Below are positions 25,312-32,489 of a stretch of 32,489 nucleotides of DNA, piece by piece. Position numbers and translations under genes: made by a program. Below the pieces are notes generated by a model that worked only from the letters and a program-made list of their open reading frames with translations, was not told the DNA's origin and made no database searches. How positions within the stretch are numbered: the stretch's first letter is position 1; every line of letters starts with the position of its first letter. The DNA is from Acetobacteraceae bacterium (lineage in GTDB: Bacteria > Pseudomonadota > Alphaproteobacteria > Acetobacterales > Acetobacteraceae), in NCBI GenBank assembly GCA_030037665.1, contig JASHQG010000017.1, positions 1-32,489 of the forward strand. Reading direction: 5' to 3'.

Positions 25312-26322
25312 ATGCGCTTCGGGGTCTTTGATCATCTCGACGACAGCAGCCGGCCACTCGTGCAGCATTTCGAGGAGCGGCTGCGCCTCACCGAGGCCTA
25401 CGATCGGGCCGGCTTTTACGGCTACCACCTGGCCGAACACCATAATACGCCCTTGGGCTATGCGCCCTCCCCCGGTATCTTTCTCGCCGCCGTCGCGCAG
25501 CGCACGACAAGGCTAAAATTCGGGCCGATGGTCTATCTCTTGCCGCTCTATCATCCGCTGCGCCTGATCGACGAAGTCTGCATGCTCGACCAGATGAGCC
25601 AAGGGCGGTTCCTCTACGGCGTCGGGCGGGGCATCTCGCCGATCGAAGTCGGATTCTACGGCGTTGATTTTGCGACCGGAACGGAGCGCTTTCGTGAAGC
25701 CTTCGAGGCGATCCGCATCGGCCTAACCGAAAACGTCCTGACGTTTCACGGCAAATATTACGAATTCGACGGCGTCCCGATCGTCATGAAGCCGCTGCAG
25801 AAACCTTATCCCGAACTTTGGTACGGAACGAGCCGGCCGGACAGCATCCCCTGGGCAGCCGAACGCGGCGCCCATATCATCACGCTGCGAGATACGACAG
25901 CGGCGCGCGCCATCATCGATCTTTATAAATCGGAATGGACGAACCTTGGCCGCGACGAGGCGGAGCTTCCGATGATGGGGATCAATCGGCACATCGTGGT
26001 CGCCCAGACCGAAACGGAGGCGCGTGAGATCGCTGGCCGGACGTATCGACCCTGGAGGCGGCACATGGAACTCTTGTGGGCGGAATACGGCGTCCCGTTT
26101 CCCCTCAAGGATTCACTGCCGGAGGAATGGGATGCGCTCCAGGCGCACGGTCACGGGATCGCCGGGACGCCGCGGCAGGTCCGCGACTATGTCGGCGCTG
26201 TCGCGGAGGCGGCGGGTGCCAGCTATTTTGTCTGCGACTTTGCCTTCGGCACGATCGCATACGAGGAGGCGCGACGATCGATCGATTTGTTCGCGAGCGA
26301 AGTGATGCCGGCATTCGCCTAA
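25312..26322 (+). CDS. LLM-class flavin-dependent oxidoreductase
   Basis: A 336-aa luciferase-like (bacterial luciferase/F420 reductase fold) TIM-barrel protein. It starts MRFGVFDHLDD, with YDRAGFYGYHLAEHH (34-48), LAAVAQRTTRLKFG and the conserved DQMSQGRFLYGVGRG. A C-terminal IAGTPRQVRDYV segment is the usual flavin-phosphate region. Such enzymes hydroxylate, desulfurise or perform Baeyer-Villiger oxidations with FMNH2, or use F420. Which flavin applies here is not clear. An ideal GGAGGAGG lies directly upstream. Same-strand neighbours are catabolic flavin enzymes, with the decayed MFS fragment just upstream, so this start region has survived a deletion event. Confidence 0.9.
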   Translation: MRFGVFDHLDDSSRPLVQHFEERLRLTEAYDRAGFYGYHLAEHHNTPLGYAPSPGIFLAAVAQRTTRLKFGPMVYLLPLYHPLRLIDEVCMLDQMSQGRFLYGVGRGISPIEVGFYGVDFATGTERFREAFEAIRIGLTENVLTFHGKYYEFDGVPIVMKPLQKPYPELWYGTSRPDSIPWAAERGAHIITLRDTTAARAIIDLYKSEWTNLGRDEAELPMMGINRHIVVAQTETEAREIAGRTYRPWRRHMELLWAEYGVPFPLKDSLPEEWDALQAHGHGIAGTPRQVRDYVGAVAEAAGASYFVCDFAFGTIAYEEARRSIDLFASEVMPAFA

Positions 26323-27205
26323 CTGGTCGACCATATTCGCTCCGAGCCTGCTGCTGGTGGCCGCCCGGCGGCCGAACCGAAAGAGAGCGGCGCACAGCGC
26401 ACCTGCGAGATCGATCCCGCCGTAATCGATGTCATCACACGTGTGGTCTCGACCAGGAAGCTGGCAATTGTCGCCTGGAGAATTTGCCGGGCATTGGCCG
26501 GGACAGCGATTGGCACCCCCGAACCGATGACCACATCGGCCCTCCTCCTGCACCCTGCGAGCATAGGACTTGCCCTCGTCGCGCACGGGGTCGAATTCCA
26601 CGGTGATCACGAAACTCCTCGCAATAGCCATACTTGTCGCCGTTAGGGCGCAGGCGACGGCAGGTTCTATCCCCGAGAAATCCGGTCCCTCCAAACACCG
26701 CAGCAGGGGATCAGCGAGCCATTATCAGACAATCAGTGACTGCGCCCGACGGCTGCCGAGAGATTTGGCCGGCGTTCGGAACGCGTAAACGACGTAATGA
26801 TCGAGCGACCAAGTCGAAACACTGATTAACCGACTCAAGACTCTGAGGCGAGCGATGTATGGCCGCGTAAGTGTCGAAATTCTTCCGGCCAGACTACTTC
26901 CGTCGCCACACTTTCGAGTGCACACAAATCACACCAGGGCCTGATCAGGGTCAGCGCAACACCGCACTCCTCCAGCGCTATGGCCAACTCCGGCACCGTC
27001 AGTGAGTACTGGGTAACGGACATTGCACCGCCAGACTTCATGCGTCCCTCCCCACACTGCTATATGGTCAGAAAGCATAGGCGACCTTGGCTGGTCGGAC
27101 TATCGTGTCCGCTTTCCCCATTCCTACGGCAGCATCCGCTGCGTTCGACTGGCCTGGACGGGCGAGGTTTGTTAACCTGAACAGGAGTCAACGGAGGACG
27201 CAGGC
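26323..27205. other. Decayed minus-strand coding DNA, mostly unassigned
   Basis: On the minus strand (about 26330-26640), pieces in different frames read EEG...ADVVIGSGVPIAV, ITAG and IDLAGALCAALFRFGRRAA. They loosely recall the C-terminal half of Asp/Glu-hydantoin racemases, but at least two frame changes are needed, so this is weak. AAVFGGTGFLG with RRLR just upstream (about 26650-26706, minus) recalls an NAD-dependent epimerase. The two readings do not agree. Only the small ORF at 26835 has a good ribosome site. Confidence 0.3.
26835..27041 (-). CDS. Small hypothetical protein with strong ribosome site
   Basis: A 68-aa ORF whose ATG 27041 follows GGGGAGGGACGC, a good Shine-Dalgarno sequence. 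The product (MKSGGAMSVTQYSLTVPELA...) has an amphipathic helix-like stretch and two close cysteines (CDLC). No domain is recognised. It is divergent from the MBL gene at 27206. It could be a true small gene or the surviving start of a larger gene decayed downstream. Confidence 0.42.
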   Translation of the reverse strand: MKSGGAMSVTQYSLTVPELAIALEECGVALTLIRPWCDLCALESVATEVVWPEEFRHLRGHTSLASES

Positions 27206-28090
27206 GTGCAACAGATAACCATCGGCGACATCACTATAGATGCAGTGGTCGAACGCGAGGGCCCCTGGCGCAGACCACAGGATTTCTTCCCGTTGTACGA
27301 CGAGGCGACCTTCATGCGACACCTGCCAGTGATGGAGCCGGAAGTTTTCGATGTCGCCTCGGGACGGATGTGCATCACGTACCAGACCTTCGTGGTTCGC
27401 TCGCCGCATCACACTATCCTGGTCGATACCTGCACAGGCGAGGACAAGGGCCATCCACCACCGTTCGACTTTCCCGGCAAACAACGATGGCGGAATGAGC
27501 TATTCGCGTTGGGCGTAAGCTACGACCAAATAGACTACGTGTTTTGCACGCATCTGCATATCGATCACACGGGCTGGAACACAACCCTGCACGACGGACG
27601 TTGGGTGCCAACGTTCCCGAATGCGAAATACGTGTTCCACAAACGCGAGTATGCAGCCTGGGAAGGGGAGCATGCCAAGGGCGCCAATCCGCCCGGCACG
27701 GTATTCCGTGATAACTGCCTGCCGATCGTGGAAGCAGGCCAGGCACTGCTGGTGGATGACGATTATGCCCTGGACGACACCATCACGTTGACGCCGACGC
27801 CCGGCCATTCACCATGTCATTGCTGCGTCAATATCTCCTCTCGGGGACAGCGCGCGATAGTAACCGGGGACATGATGCACCACGCGATCCAATGCCGAGA
27901 GGTCGCTTGGTCCCCTGGAGTCGACTGGGATCCAATCGAAGCAGCAGTCTCCCGGCGGCGGTTTTTGTCGTCGGTCACAGATACCGATACGTTGCTATTG
28001 CCGATTCACTTTCCGGCACCCACCGTTGGCCTGGTGACAACGGACGGGGACCGATTCAACTACCGGTTCAAGCGTGCAAGCTCGCCATGA
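27206..28090 (+). CDS. MBL-fold metallo-hydrolase (lactonase-like)
   Basis: A 294-aa zinc hydrolase of the metallo-beta-lactamase superfamily, closest in look to AHL-lactonase-like members. The zinc motif HLHIDH is at 116-121, H201 in TPTPGHSPCH, D222 in VTGDMMHH and H268 in LLPIHFP, so both metal sites are complete. No signal peptide, so cytoplasmic. GTG 27206 follows ACGGAGGACG at good spacing. It is 121 bp upstream of the HpaB-family hydroxylase on the same strand and plausibly co-transcribed, in which case it would open a lactone or ester made by the hydroxylase. Substrate otherwise unknown. Not closely similar to the other MBL gene at 620. Confidence 0.9.
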   Translation: MQQITIGDITIDAVVEREGPWRRPQDFFPLYDEATFMRHLPVMEPEVFDVASGRMCITYQTFVVRSPHHTILVDTCTGEDKGHPPPFDFPGKQRWRNELFALGVSYDQIDYVFCTHLHIDHTGWNTTLHDGRWVPTFPNAKYVFHKREYAAWEGEHAKGANPPGTVFRDNCLPIVEAGQALLVDDDYALDDTITLTPTPGHSPCHCCVNISSRGQRAIVTGDMMHHAIQCREVAWSPGVDWDPIEAAVSRRRFLSSVTDTDTLLLPIHFPAPTVGLVTTDGDRFNYRFKRASSP

Positions 28091-28211
28091 TGCCACGGCC
28101 GCGAAGCCTTTTCCGGTGGCTTCTGAGGACGTCTCGAAAGGCTCTTGTGCTGGTCGCGGTGTCCCTGCCGCCAGCCAGGAGAGACACGGCCATAACACCA
28201 AGGATTCACGC

Positions 28212-29681
28212 ATGAGAACTGGTGCCGAGTATCGCGAAGCATTGCGCGACGGCCGTAGGGTCTTCGTTATGGGCGAGGGCCACGTCCACGACGTGGTAAC
28301 CCACCCCGCGACAAGCGCGATGGTGGAGCAATACGTAGCTTGGTACGATCGCCATTTCGATCCTGCCTGGGCTGACACATTGCTTTCGCCACCCGATGTG
28401 AACGACATCCGCGTGCCTTGGGCTTTCGTGCTGCCGAAGACGAGCGCGGAGGTAATCGCGATCGGTCGCGCGATTCAAACAACGATTTTCCTCAGTGCCG
28501 GCAACATCACCCATACCCCTCAGTACGGCCACCTGATAAGCCTCGGTGTGTTGACCGCGGCCGAGACCCGCAATGCCGGCGCACATCACCCCGCCAACGC
28601 GATGGCCTATCGCGACATGATCGCCAGCACTGGCCGGTTCCTCACCTTTTGCGGCGGCGCACCCGTGATCGGCCAGCGGATGCGGGCCGATCCAATGGAC
28701 CGGGTCTCGGTCAAACGGGTGAGCGAGAATGACAAAGGCATGGTGGTACGCGGCCGGCTGGGCATGCACACAAGCCCTGCCTTTGCTGAGGATGTTTACG
28801 TCGGTACGCTGACTGGGCTCGAAATCGACGGACATCCAGCTGGGTTTATCGTCCCGGTCAATGCCCCCGGCGTCACCGTTCTGTGCCGCAAAGTCGCGAC
28901 CCGCGACCGTGACCGGTTCACCGCTCCGCTGTCCGCTCGGTACGACGAACTCGACGGCCAGATGTGGCTCGACAACGTGTTCATCCCATGGGAACGCGTG
29001 TTCGCCGTCGATCCCGAGCCGGAGGCGATTCCGCGCTGGTTGCGGTGGCACCACCTGCGCGGCTGGCTGGCCCGGGCTGAGTTTACCCTCGGTCTGGCGC
29101 TGGCATTGACCGACGCGATGGGACTCAAACAGCACGAGGCGACAGTCGGATACCTCGTCGATCTCATCGCCGAGGTCCAGGTCGTTCGCTGCTGCATCAT
29201 CGCCAGTGAGCATGATCCAGACTTCACCCCGACCGGCTACTGCGTCCCCAACCACGCGCACCTCGCGGCCGGCGGAATTGCGTTGCTAAAGGCGCGACAG
29301 CTCATGTCCGAACTGTTGCGCATCATCCCGGGATCCTCGCTGGTGATGGCACCGCTTAGCAGCGATTTGGAGATGCCCGAACTGGCGGCGGGCCTCGAGG
29401 AGGCGTTCGGCGGTGGCGGGTTCTCGGCACGCCAGCGTGCGGCGTTATTGCAGCTCGTGTGGGATCATGTCTCATCGTCGCTTGATGGGCGCGAATCGGC
29501 GTTTGAGCTACATGCCAGTGGCGGCCTGCCTGGCTGGCGTGCGTGGCTGCGCCGCAGCTTCAAGGATTACAACAGTCTTGCGAACGGTGTCCTTCACGCG
29601 ATCGATCTTCCCATGCCGGCGATCGACGTAGCCAGCATCCGCACCGCGCCGGTCGCGCCGCGGCGAACCGTTGCCCGATGA
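28212..29681 (+). CDS. 4-hydroxyphenylacetate 3-hydroxylase (HpaB) family oxygenase, divergent active site
   Basis: A 489-aa member of the HpaB/PvcC family of FADH2-dependent hydroxylases. The N-terminus MRTGAEYREALRDGRRVFV and VVTHPATS are family hallmarks, as are DKGMVVRGRLGMHTSPAFAEDVYV and DGQMWLDNVFIPWERVF. In the Thermus enzyme, substrate residues lie in RTPDY (Arg100, Tyr104) and LTH (His142). Here the matching places read HTPQY (101-105) and LTF (144-146): Tyr kept, Arg and His replaced. A non-phenolic or differently charged substrate is likely. ATG 28212 follows AAGGA; the ORF-track start at 28074 overlaps the MBL gene. No HpaC-type reductase is nearby. Confidence 0.88.
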   Translation: MRTGAEYREALRDGRRVFVMGEGHVHDVVTHPATSAMVEQYVAWYDRHFDPAWADTLLSPPDVNDIRVPWAFVLPKTSAEVIAIGRAIQTTIFLSAGNITHTPQYGHLISLGVLTAAETRNAGAHHPANAMAYRDMIASTGRFLTFCGGAPVIGQRMRADPMDRVSVKRVSENDKGMVVRGRLGMHTSPAFAEDVYVGTLTGLEIDGHPAGFIVPVNAPGVTVLCRKVATRDRDRFTAPLSARYDELDGQMWLDNVFIPWERVFAVDPEPEAIPRWLRWHHLRGWLARAEFTLGLALALTDAMGLKQHEATVGYLVDLIAEVQVVRCCIIASEHDPDFTPTGYCVPNHAHLAAGGIALLKARQLMSELLRIIPGSSLVMAPLSSDLEMPELAAGLEEAFGGGGFSARQRAALLQLVWDHVSSSLDGRESAFELHASGGLPGWRAWLRRSFKDYNSLANGVLHAIDLPMPAIDVASIRTAPVAPRRTVAR

Positions 29682-30021
29682 CGTTGCGGCATCGATTGTG
29701 CGTTCGAGCGCGGGCTATCCTGTTCGCCACGCCGTTGCGCGGGGCGGCGGCTCGGGGCCGAACACGCTTCGGCCGCCGTATTGGAACGACCGCACTCGTT
29801 CATGGGCGAACCGCACTTCCATCGACGGTCTGCTTGTGAACTGCTCCGGGTGACGGGCCCGTTTGTCCAGGCACCGGATCGCCGCCAGGAGGAGTCCGCC
29901 CCGGCCTGTCACATCGGTACTTTCGGTCTCGGGTTGTCGGCAGTGCGCCTTTTCTCTTGCCATCAGCGAGCTAGTTCCCGAAACACCCGCCGATCGAATC
30001 AGTGCTGACATGCGGCTTTGA
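29682..30021. other. Intergenic stretch without a convincing gene
   Basis: In 340 bp only short chance frames occur. None has a ribosome site or a motif I recognise. No terminator hairpin with a T-run was found after the HpaB-family gene. Confidence 0.4.
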
Positions 30022-31161
30022 ATGCCATTCATCTGTCCCCGTCGCACGCTGCTCGCCGCCCTGCCGGCCTCGGTTGCGGCCTGCGCTGCGCCCCGTCTCA
30101 CGCCGCCGCTGCCATCTCGCGGCACCCGCCTCGTACTTGCCCCCGTCGATGTCGCTCGCGACCGAATCATTCGCATTGATGTTGGCCTGCGCCCATTCCG
30201 CCCTGCCGGCTTTGTCGTGCGCAACGAAATTCTCGGTGACAAAACGATCGTGCACAATTACGGGCACGGTGGCGGTGGTGTCACACTTTCCTGGGGCACC
30301 GCCGCGCTCGCCCTCGAGCAGGCTCCGCCCGCGCGCCACTGCGCCGTGCTCGGCTGCGGCGCAGTCGGCCTTGCCACCGCGCGGCTTGCCCAGGAGCGCG
30401 GCATGCAGGTGACCGTCTACGCTGCCGCGCTTCCGCCCGATACCACGTCGAACGTCGCCGGTGCACAGTGGTGGCCGTCTTATGTTTATGACGAAGACGC
30501 GTTGACTTCTGCATTCCGCGTGCAGTTCGTTCGCGCAGCCGGCCTCGCGTACCATCGCTTTCAGACTCTGCCGGGCGAGACCTACGGCATAAGCTGGCGA
30601 CGCAACTACGTCGTCCGCGCCACGCCTTATCGGGAACCGCCGCCCGACGACCGGTCCATGGCGCTTACGGATCTCTGTATCGAGTGCCGCATCCTCGAAC
30701 CTCGCGAAAACCCGTTCCGCGGGTTCTTCACGCGCCAGTTCGATACCATGATGATCGAACCAGCCCTGTATCTGCCCGCGCTGATGCGCGACGTGCGCGA
30801 AGCGGGCGGCCGCATTGTGGTGCGGCGGTTCAACACACCCGCAGACATATTGCGCCTTACCGAACCCGTCGTGTTCAACTGCACTGGCCTCGGCGCGCGC
30901 GACCTGTTCGGCGATTACGACCTCATTCCCGTGAAGGGCCAGCTCGTCGTGGTGCTGCCGCAACCGGAAGTCACCTACAACATGATCGGTGACGCTATCT
31001 ATGCATTCCCGCGCCGCGATGGCGTTCTGCTCGGCGGCACCGAACAACGCGGTGTCTGGACCCTTACCCCCGATCAGGCGGAAGTCACGCGCGTGCTGGC
31101 AGCGCAGAAGTCGGTCTTCAAGAGTCTGGGGTACCGCGACACTGTGACGGAGGGTGTCTGA
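30022..31161 (+). CDS. Circularly permuted D-amino-acid-oxidase-like FAD oxidoreductase with export signal
   Basis: A 379-aa flavoprotein. It carries all the blocks of D-amino-acid/D-aspartate oxidases but in rotated order. First comes the normally C-terminal part: VGLRPFRP (54-61) and HNYGHGGGGVTLSWG (78-92). Next is the normally N-terminal FAD fold AVLGCGAVGLATARL (108-122) and TTSNVAGAQW (141-150). Then follow the middle domain, FNCTGLGARDLFGD (285-298) and GVLLGGTEQRG (334-344). The N-terminus has twin arginines and a lipobox-like end (PRRTLLAALPASVAAC), suggesting a Tat-exported lipoprotein. ATG 30022 lacks a strong ribosome site. Expected chemistry is oxidative deamination of an amino acid or related amine with O2 or another acceptor; this is inferred from the fold. 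Confidence 0.82.
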   Translation: MPFICPRRTLLAALPASVAACAAPRLTPPLPSRGTRLVLAPVDVARDRIIRIDVGLRPFRPAGFVVRNEILGDKTIVHNYGHGGGGVTLSWGTAALALEQAPPARHCAVLGCGAVGLATARLAQERGMQVTVYAAALPPDTTSNVAGAQWWPSYVYDEDALTSAFRVQFVRAAGLAYHRFQTLPGETYGISWRRNYVVRATPYREPPPDDRSMALTDLCIECRILEPRENPFRGFFTRQFDTMMIEPALYLPALMRDVREAGGRIVVRRFNTPADILRLTEPVVFNCTGLGARDLFGDYDLIPVKGQLVVVLPQPEVTYNMIGDAIYAFPRRDGVLLGGTEQRGVWTLTPDQAEVTRVLAAQKSVFKSLGYRDTVTEGV

Positions 31162-31230
31162 CAGTCCGGCCTCGAGCGTTACGCTGCCGCGGTTTCAGTT
31201 TCATTACCTCGCCGATATAGAGACCAGAGC

Positions 31231-31255
31231 AAAAAACGGCAGCGCATAACGCTGC
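31231..31255 (-). terminator. Rho-independent terminator (minus strand)
   Basis: On the minus strand GCAGCG-TTATG-CGCTGC forms a perfect 6-bp stem with a five-base loop, followed by CGTTTTTT. It would stop minus-strand transcription, for example from the small exported-protein gene at 32068, about 490 bp after its end. On the plus strand no T-run follows, so it is unlikely to end the oxidase transcript. Confidence 0.6.
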
Positions 31256-31288
31256 GAAGACTGGCCCGCACGCTCAAGGTGGATTTTA

Positions 31289-31518
31289 ATGCGCTTGTGC
31301 CTGCGGGGCCGACCAGAGGTGGGTGCGCCGGTAGCCGGCCGGACGCCGCCGACCATCAACTTCCGTGTCGATTACCTGCGGCTGGCGATCAACACCGCCT
31401 TGATCGTGACCGCAAGTGTGCGCCGCACCGGGGGTAGCGTGGGCGTAGTGAGTATTGATATTGCAACGAAGTCGGCGTACTGGCGGCGATCGGACGCGCC
31501 AGCCACGCGACGGCGTGA
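31289..31518 (+). pseudogene. PaaI-type hotdog thioesterase remnant
   Basis: The frame reads TPPTINFRVDYLRLAINTAL, then VTASVRRTGGSVGVVSIDIA. This matches the second half of the hotdog fold in PaaI-like thioesterases (family form: TIxFxVDYLRPA, VxRxGRSVAVVDVDI). Near 31465 the frame must change by one base to continue NEVGVLAAIGRASH up to TGA 31518, which matches the family's last strand. The catalytic N-terminal half is absent. The piece may derive from an acyl-CoA catabolic cluster like the one upstream. Confidence 0.6.
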
Positions 31519-31744
31519 GACAGGTTGACCTCGATGCAGTGAAGCGAAAGATCAGGCTCCCTCTCCGCGCGCAAAGTTCCGCGCATTCCATTGCTGTCCC
31601 ATCGGTTGGCTCGTGCGAACGGGTGCGCCGCTGACGGCGACCTCTTCTAACAAATTCCTCCAACCCGAGATAGGACATGAGCCGAGCGGCGGCCCATTTT
31701 GATTAACGTTTTTTCGCGATCACTGCTGAATGCGCAGGGCATGG

Positions 31745-32068
31745 TTACTGATGCGCGGCGTCCTGACCAAGCGGAATGCGGATTAGTATTCCTGGAACTT
31801 TCGGCGCCGGACGTTTGCTCGGAATATTGAAATAGTAAGGATCGTCGCCACGACCGGGCACGTACGACGCCCCCGCCTGGGAATCCAGCCCAACGGAGCC
31901 GAAAGACAGCTTCGCGCCTGAGGCGCCATTGCCCGTGAGCGGGCCGAGCGGCAGATCAAGTCGTTGCTGGTCTGTGCTCTGGTTAAGCGTTTGCTGTTCG
32001 GCGCTCGGCTGGACCGCTCCGATCGCTAGCGCAAAGGTCAGAACCATCCCGCTCCTGCGAACCCCCAT
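31745..32068 (-). CDS. Small exported hypothetical protein
   Basis: A 107-aa protein with an N-terminal signal peptide (MGVRRSGMVLTFALAIGAVQ, cleavage near PSA-E). The mature region is Gln/Ser/Gly-rich and ends in a short PKVPGILIRIPLGQD segment. ATG 32068 follows AGGAGGTGCTGA, a near-perfect ribosome site, so expression is likely. No known domain. Length and composition resemble small periplasmic proteins of unknown role in alphaproteobacteria. The terminator at 31231-31255 is probably its transcript end. Confidence 0.75.
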   Translation of the reverse strand: MGVRRSGMVLTFALAIGAVQPSAEQQTLNQSTDQQRLDLPLGPLTGNGASGAKLSFGSVGLDSQAGASYVPGRGDDPYYFNIPSKRPAPKVPGILIRIPLGQDAAHQ

Positions 32069-32489
32069 TCAGCACCTCCTGTGCTGACGACGCGGGCCGC
32101 CAGCATTGCGCCGTCGCCTGACCGAACGCAAGACTTTGTCTAAAACGCCGCTCCCGCCGCGCGACGCGTCGCCCCGTGAACGGCTTCGCACGCCGGTGGT
32201 TGGTTGTTGTCCGAAACGGGGTGACGTCCTCTTGCGTCACGTATCAGCTTGGGCGTTGTGACCTCGTGCGGCGCTCGGACCGCTACGCCTCCAGCTCTTC
32301 AAGCTCGCCAGTCAGTCCGTCGAGAACCGCACGTAGTGCCGCTGGCGCGAGAGGTGCCGATCGGACCGTGGATTCCTGCCGAAGCGATTGTAGTGCGTGA
32401 GTTGAAGCTGAATTCCCGTATCAGTTTGTTGTCAATGAATGGACCCATTGCCGAGTCGACGATGCGCTTGCTTCGCTAGCAGGCTGCTT
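32069..32489. other. Right-edge stretch without a supported gene
   Basis: No frame reaching the right edge shows a family motif. A minus-strand frame (about 32290-32420) encodes a short acidic helix ending LDGLTGELEELEA, with no start codon, which could be the tail of a broken gene. The promoter of the exported-protein gene should lie in the first 100 bases. Confidence 0.35.

Noticed and set aside
26435-26706. NAD-dependent epimerase start (GGTGFLG) on the minus strand
   Set aside because: Only about 20 residues look right before the frame loses all similarity, and nearby pieces recall a different family. Too weak to call as a gene.
28206-29261. 351-aa minus-strand ORF opposite the HpaB-family gene
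   Set aside because: Antisense shadow; the plus frame has clear family motifs and a ribosome site.
29682-30021. CaiB/BaiF CoA-transferase tail before the oxidase gene
   Set aside because: I tried to fit the ending PHFHRRSACELL to the CoA-transferase C-terminus, but the downstream conserved residues do not appear.
1-32489. CRISPR array, tRNA, rRNA or phage structural genes
   Set aside because: No regularly spaced identical repeats, cloverleaf with CCA-proximal features, ribosomal RNA core motifs or phage proteins were seen on either strand.

Overview
This is a GC-rich bacterial window with no rRNA, tRNA or CRISPR. A hopanoid-type RND exporter (HpnN), xanthine-oxidase-family molybdenum hydroxylase genes, and the overall gene style suggest an alphaproteobacterium, perhaps Acetobacteraceae- or Bradyrhizobium-like. 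That assignment is inference from gene content, not a database result.

Layout. (1) 0-3 kb: a LysR regulator cut by the window edge, divergent from a metallo-beta-lactamase (MBL) hydrolase, then an SDR oxidoreductase. (2) 3-6.3 kb, minus strand: a DUF2147 exported protein translationally coupled (ATGA) to an HpnN-like transporter. (3) 6.3-9.4 kb: mostly gene-poor or decayed DNA with an SDR remnant and one intact DoxX membrane protein. (4) 9.4-15.3 kb: xylulokinase, a frameshifted Xre-type regulator, a Pro/Tyr-rich exported protein, a small Thr/Cys repeat ORF, a PPOX-class FMN enzyme, and a DCC-thioredoxin/lipase-maturation-factor fusion. (5) 15.3-17.3 kb: a VOC (glyoxalase-fold) gene bracketed by two direct copies of an ~85-bp repeat resembling an IS end. 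(6) 17.3-21 kb, minus strand: a three-gene L-S-M molybdenum hydroxylase operon with tight overlaps. (7) 21.2-29.7 kb: a run of plus-strand catabolic enzymes. It holds an enoyl-CoA hydratase pseudogene, an alpha/beta hydrolase, an acyl-CoA-dehydrogenase-fold monooxygenase, decayed transposase and MFS fragments, an LLM flavin oxidoreductase, an MBL lactonase-like hydrolase and an HpaB-family hydroxylase. (8) 30-32.5 kb: a circularly permuted D-amino-acid-oxidase-like flavoprotein with an export signal, a thioesterase remnant and a small exported protein.

How the genes may work together. Region 7, with the Mo hydroxylase, VOC and MBL genes, looks like an accessory catabolic neighbourhood for an aromatic, heterocyclic or terpenoid-like compound. 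It would offer hydroxylation by Mo enzyme and flavin monooxygenases, then hydrolysis or ring cleavage. The substrate cannot be read from sequence. No flavin reductase partner, CoA ligase or molybdenum-enzyme maturation gene is visible. At least five broken genes (two with clear frameshifts plus a nonsense codon), transposase debris and three copies of one repeat show that the segment is being rearranged and eroded. The most unusual intact genes are the permuted amino-acid-oxidase-like protein, the HpaB homologue with replaced active-site residues, and the Cys-nucleophile alpha/beta hydrolase.
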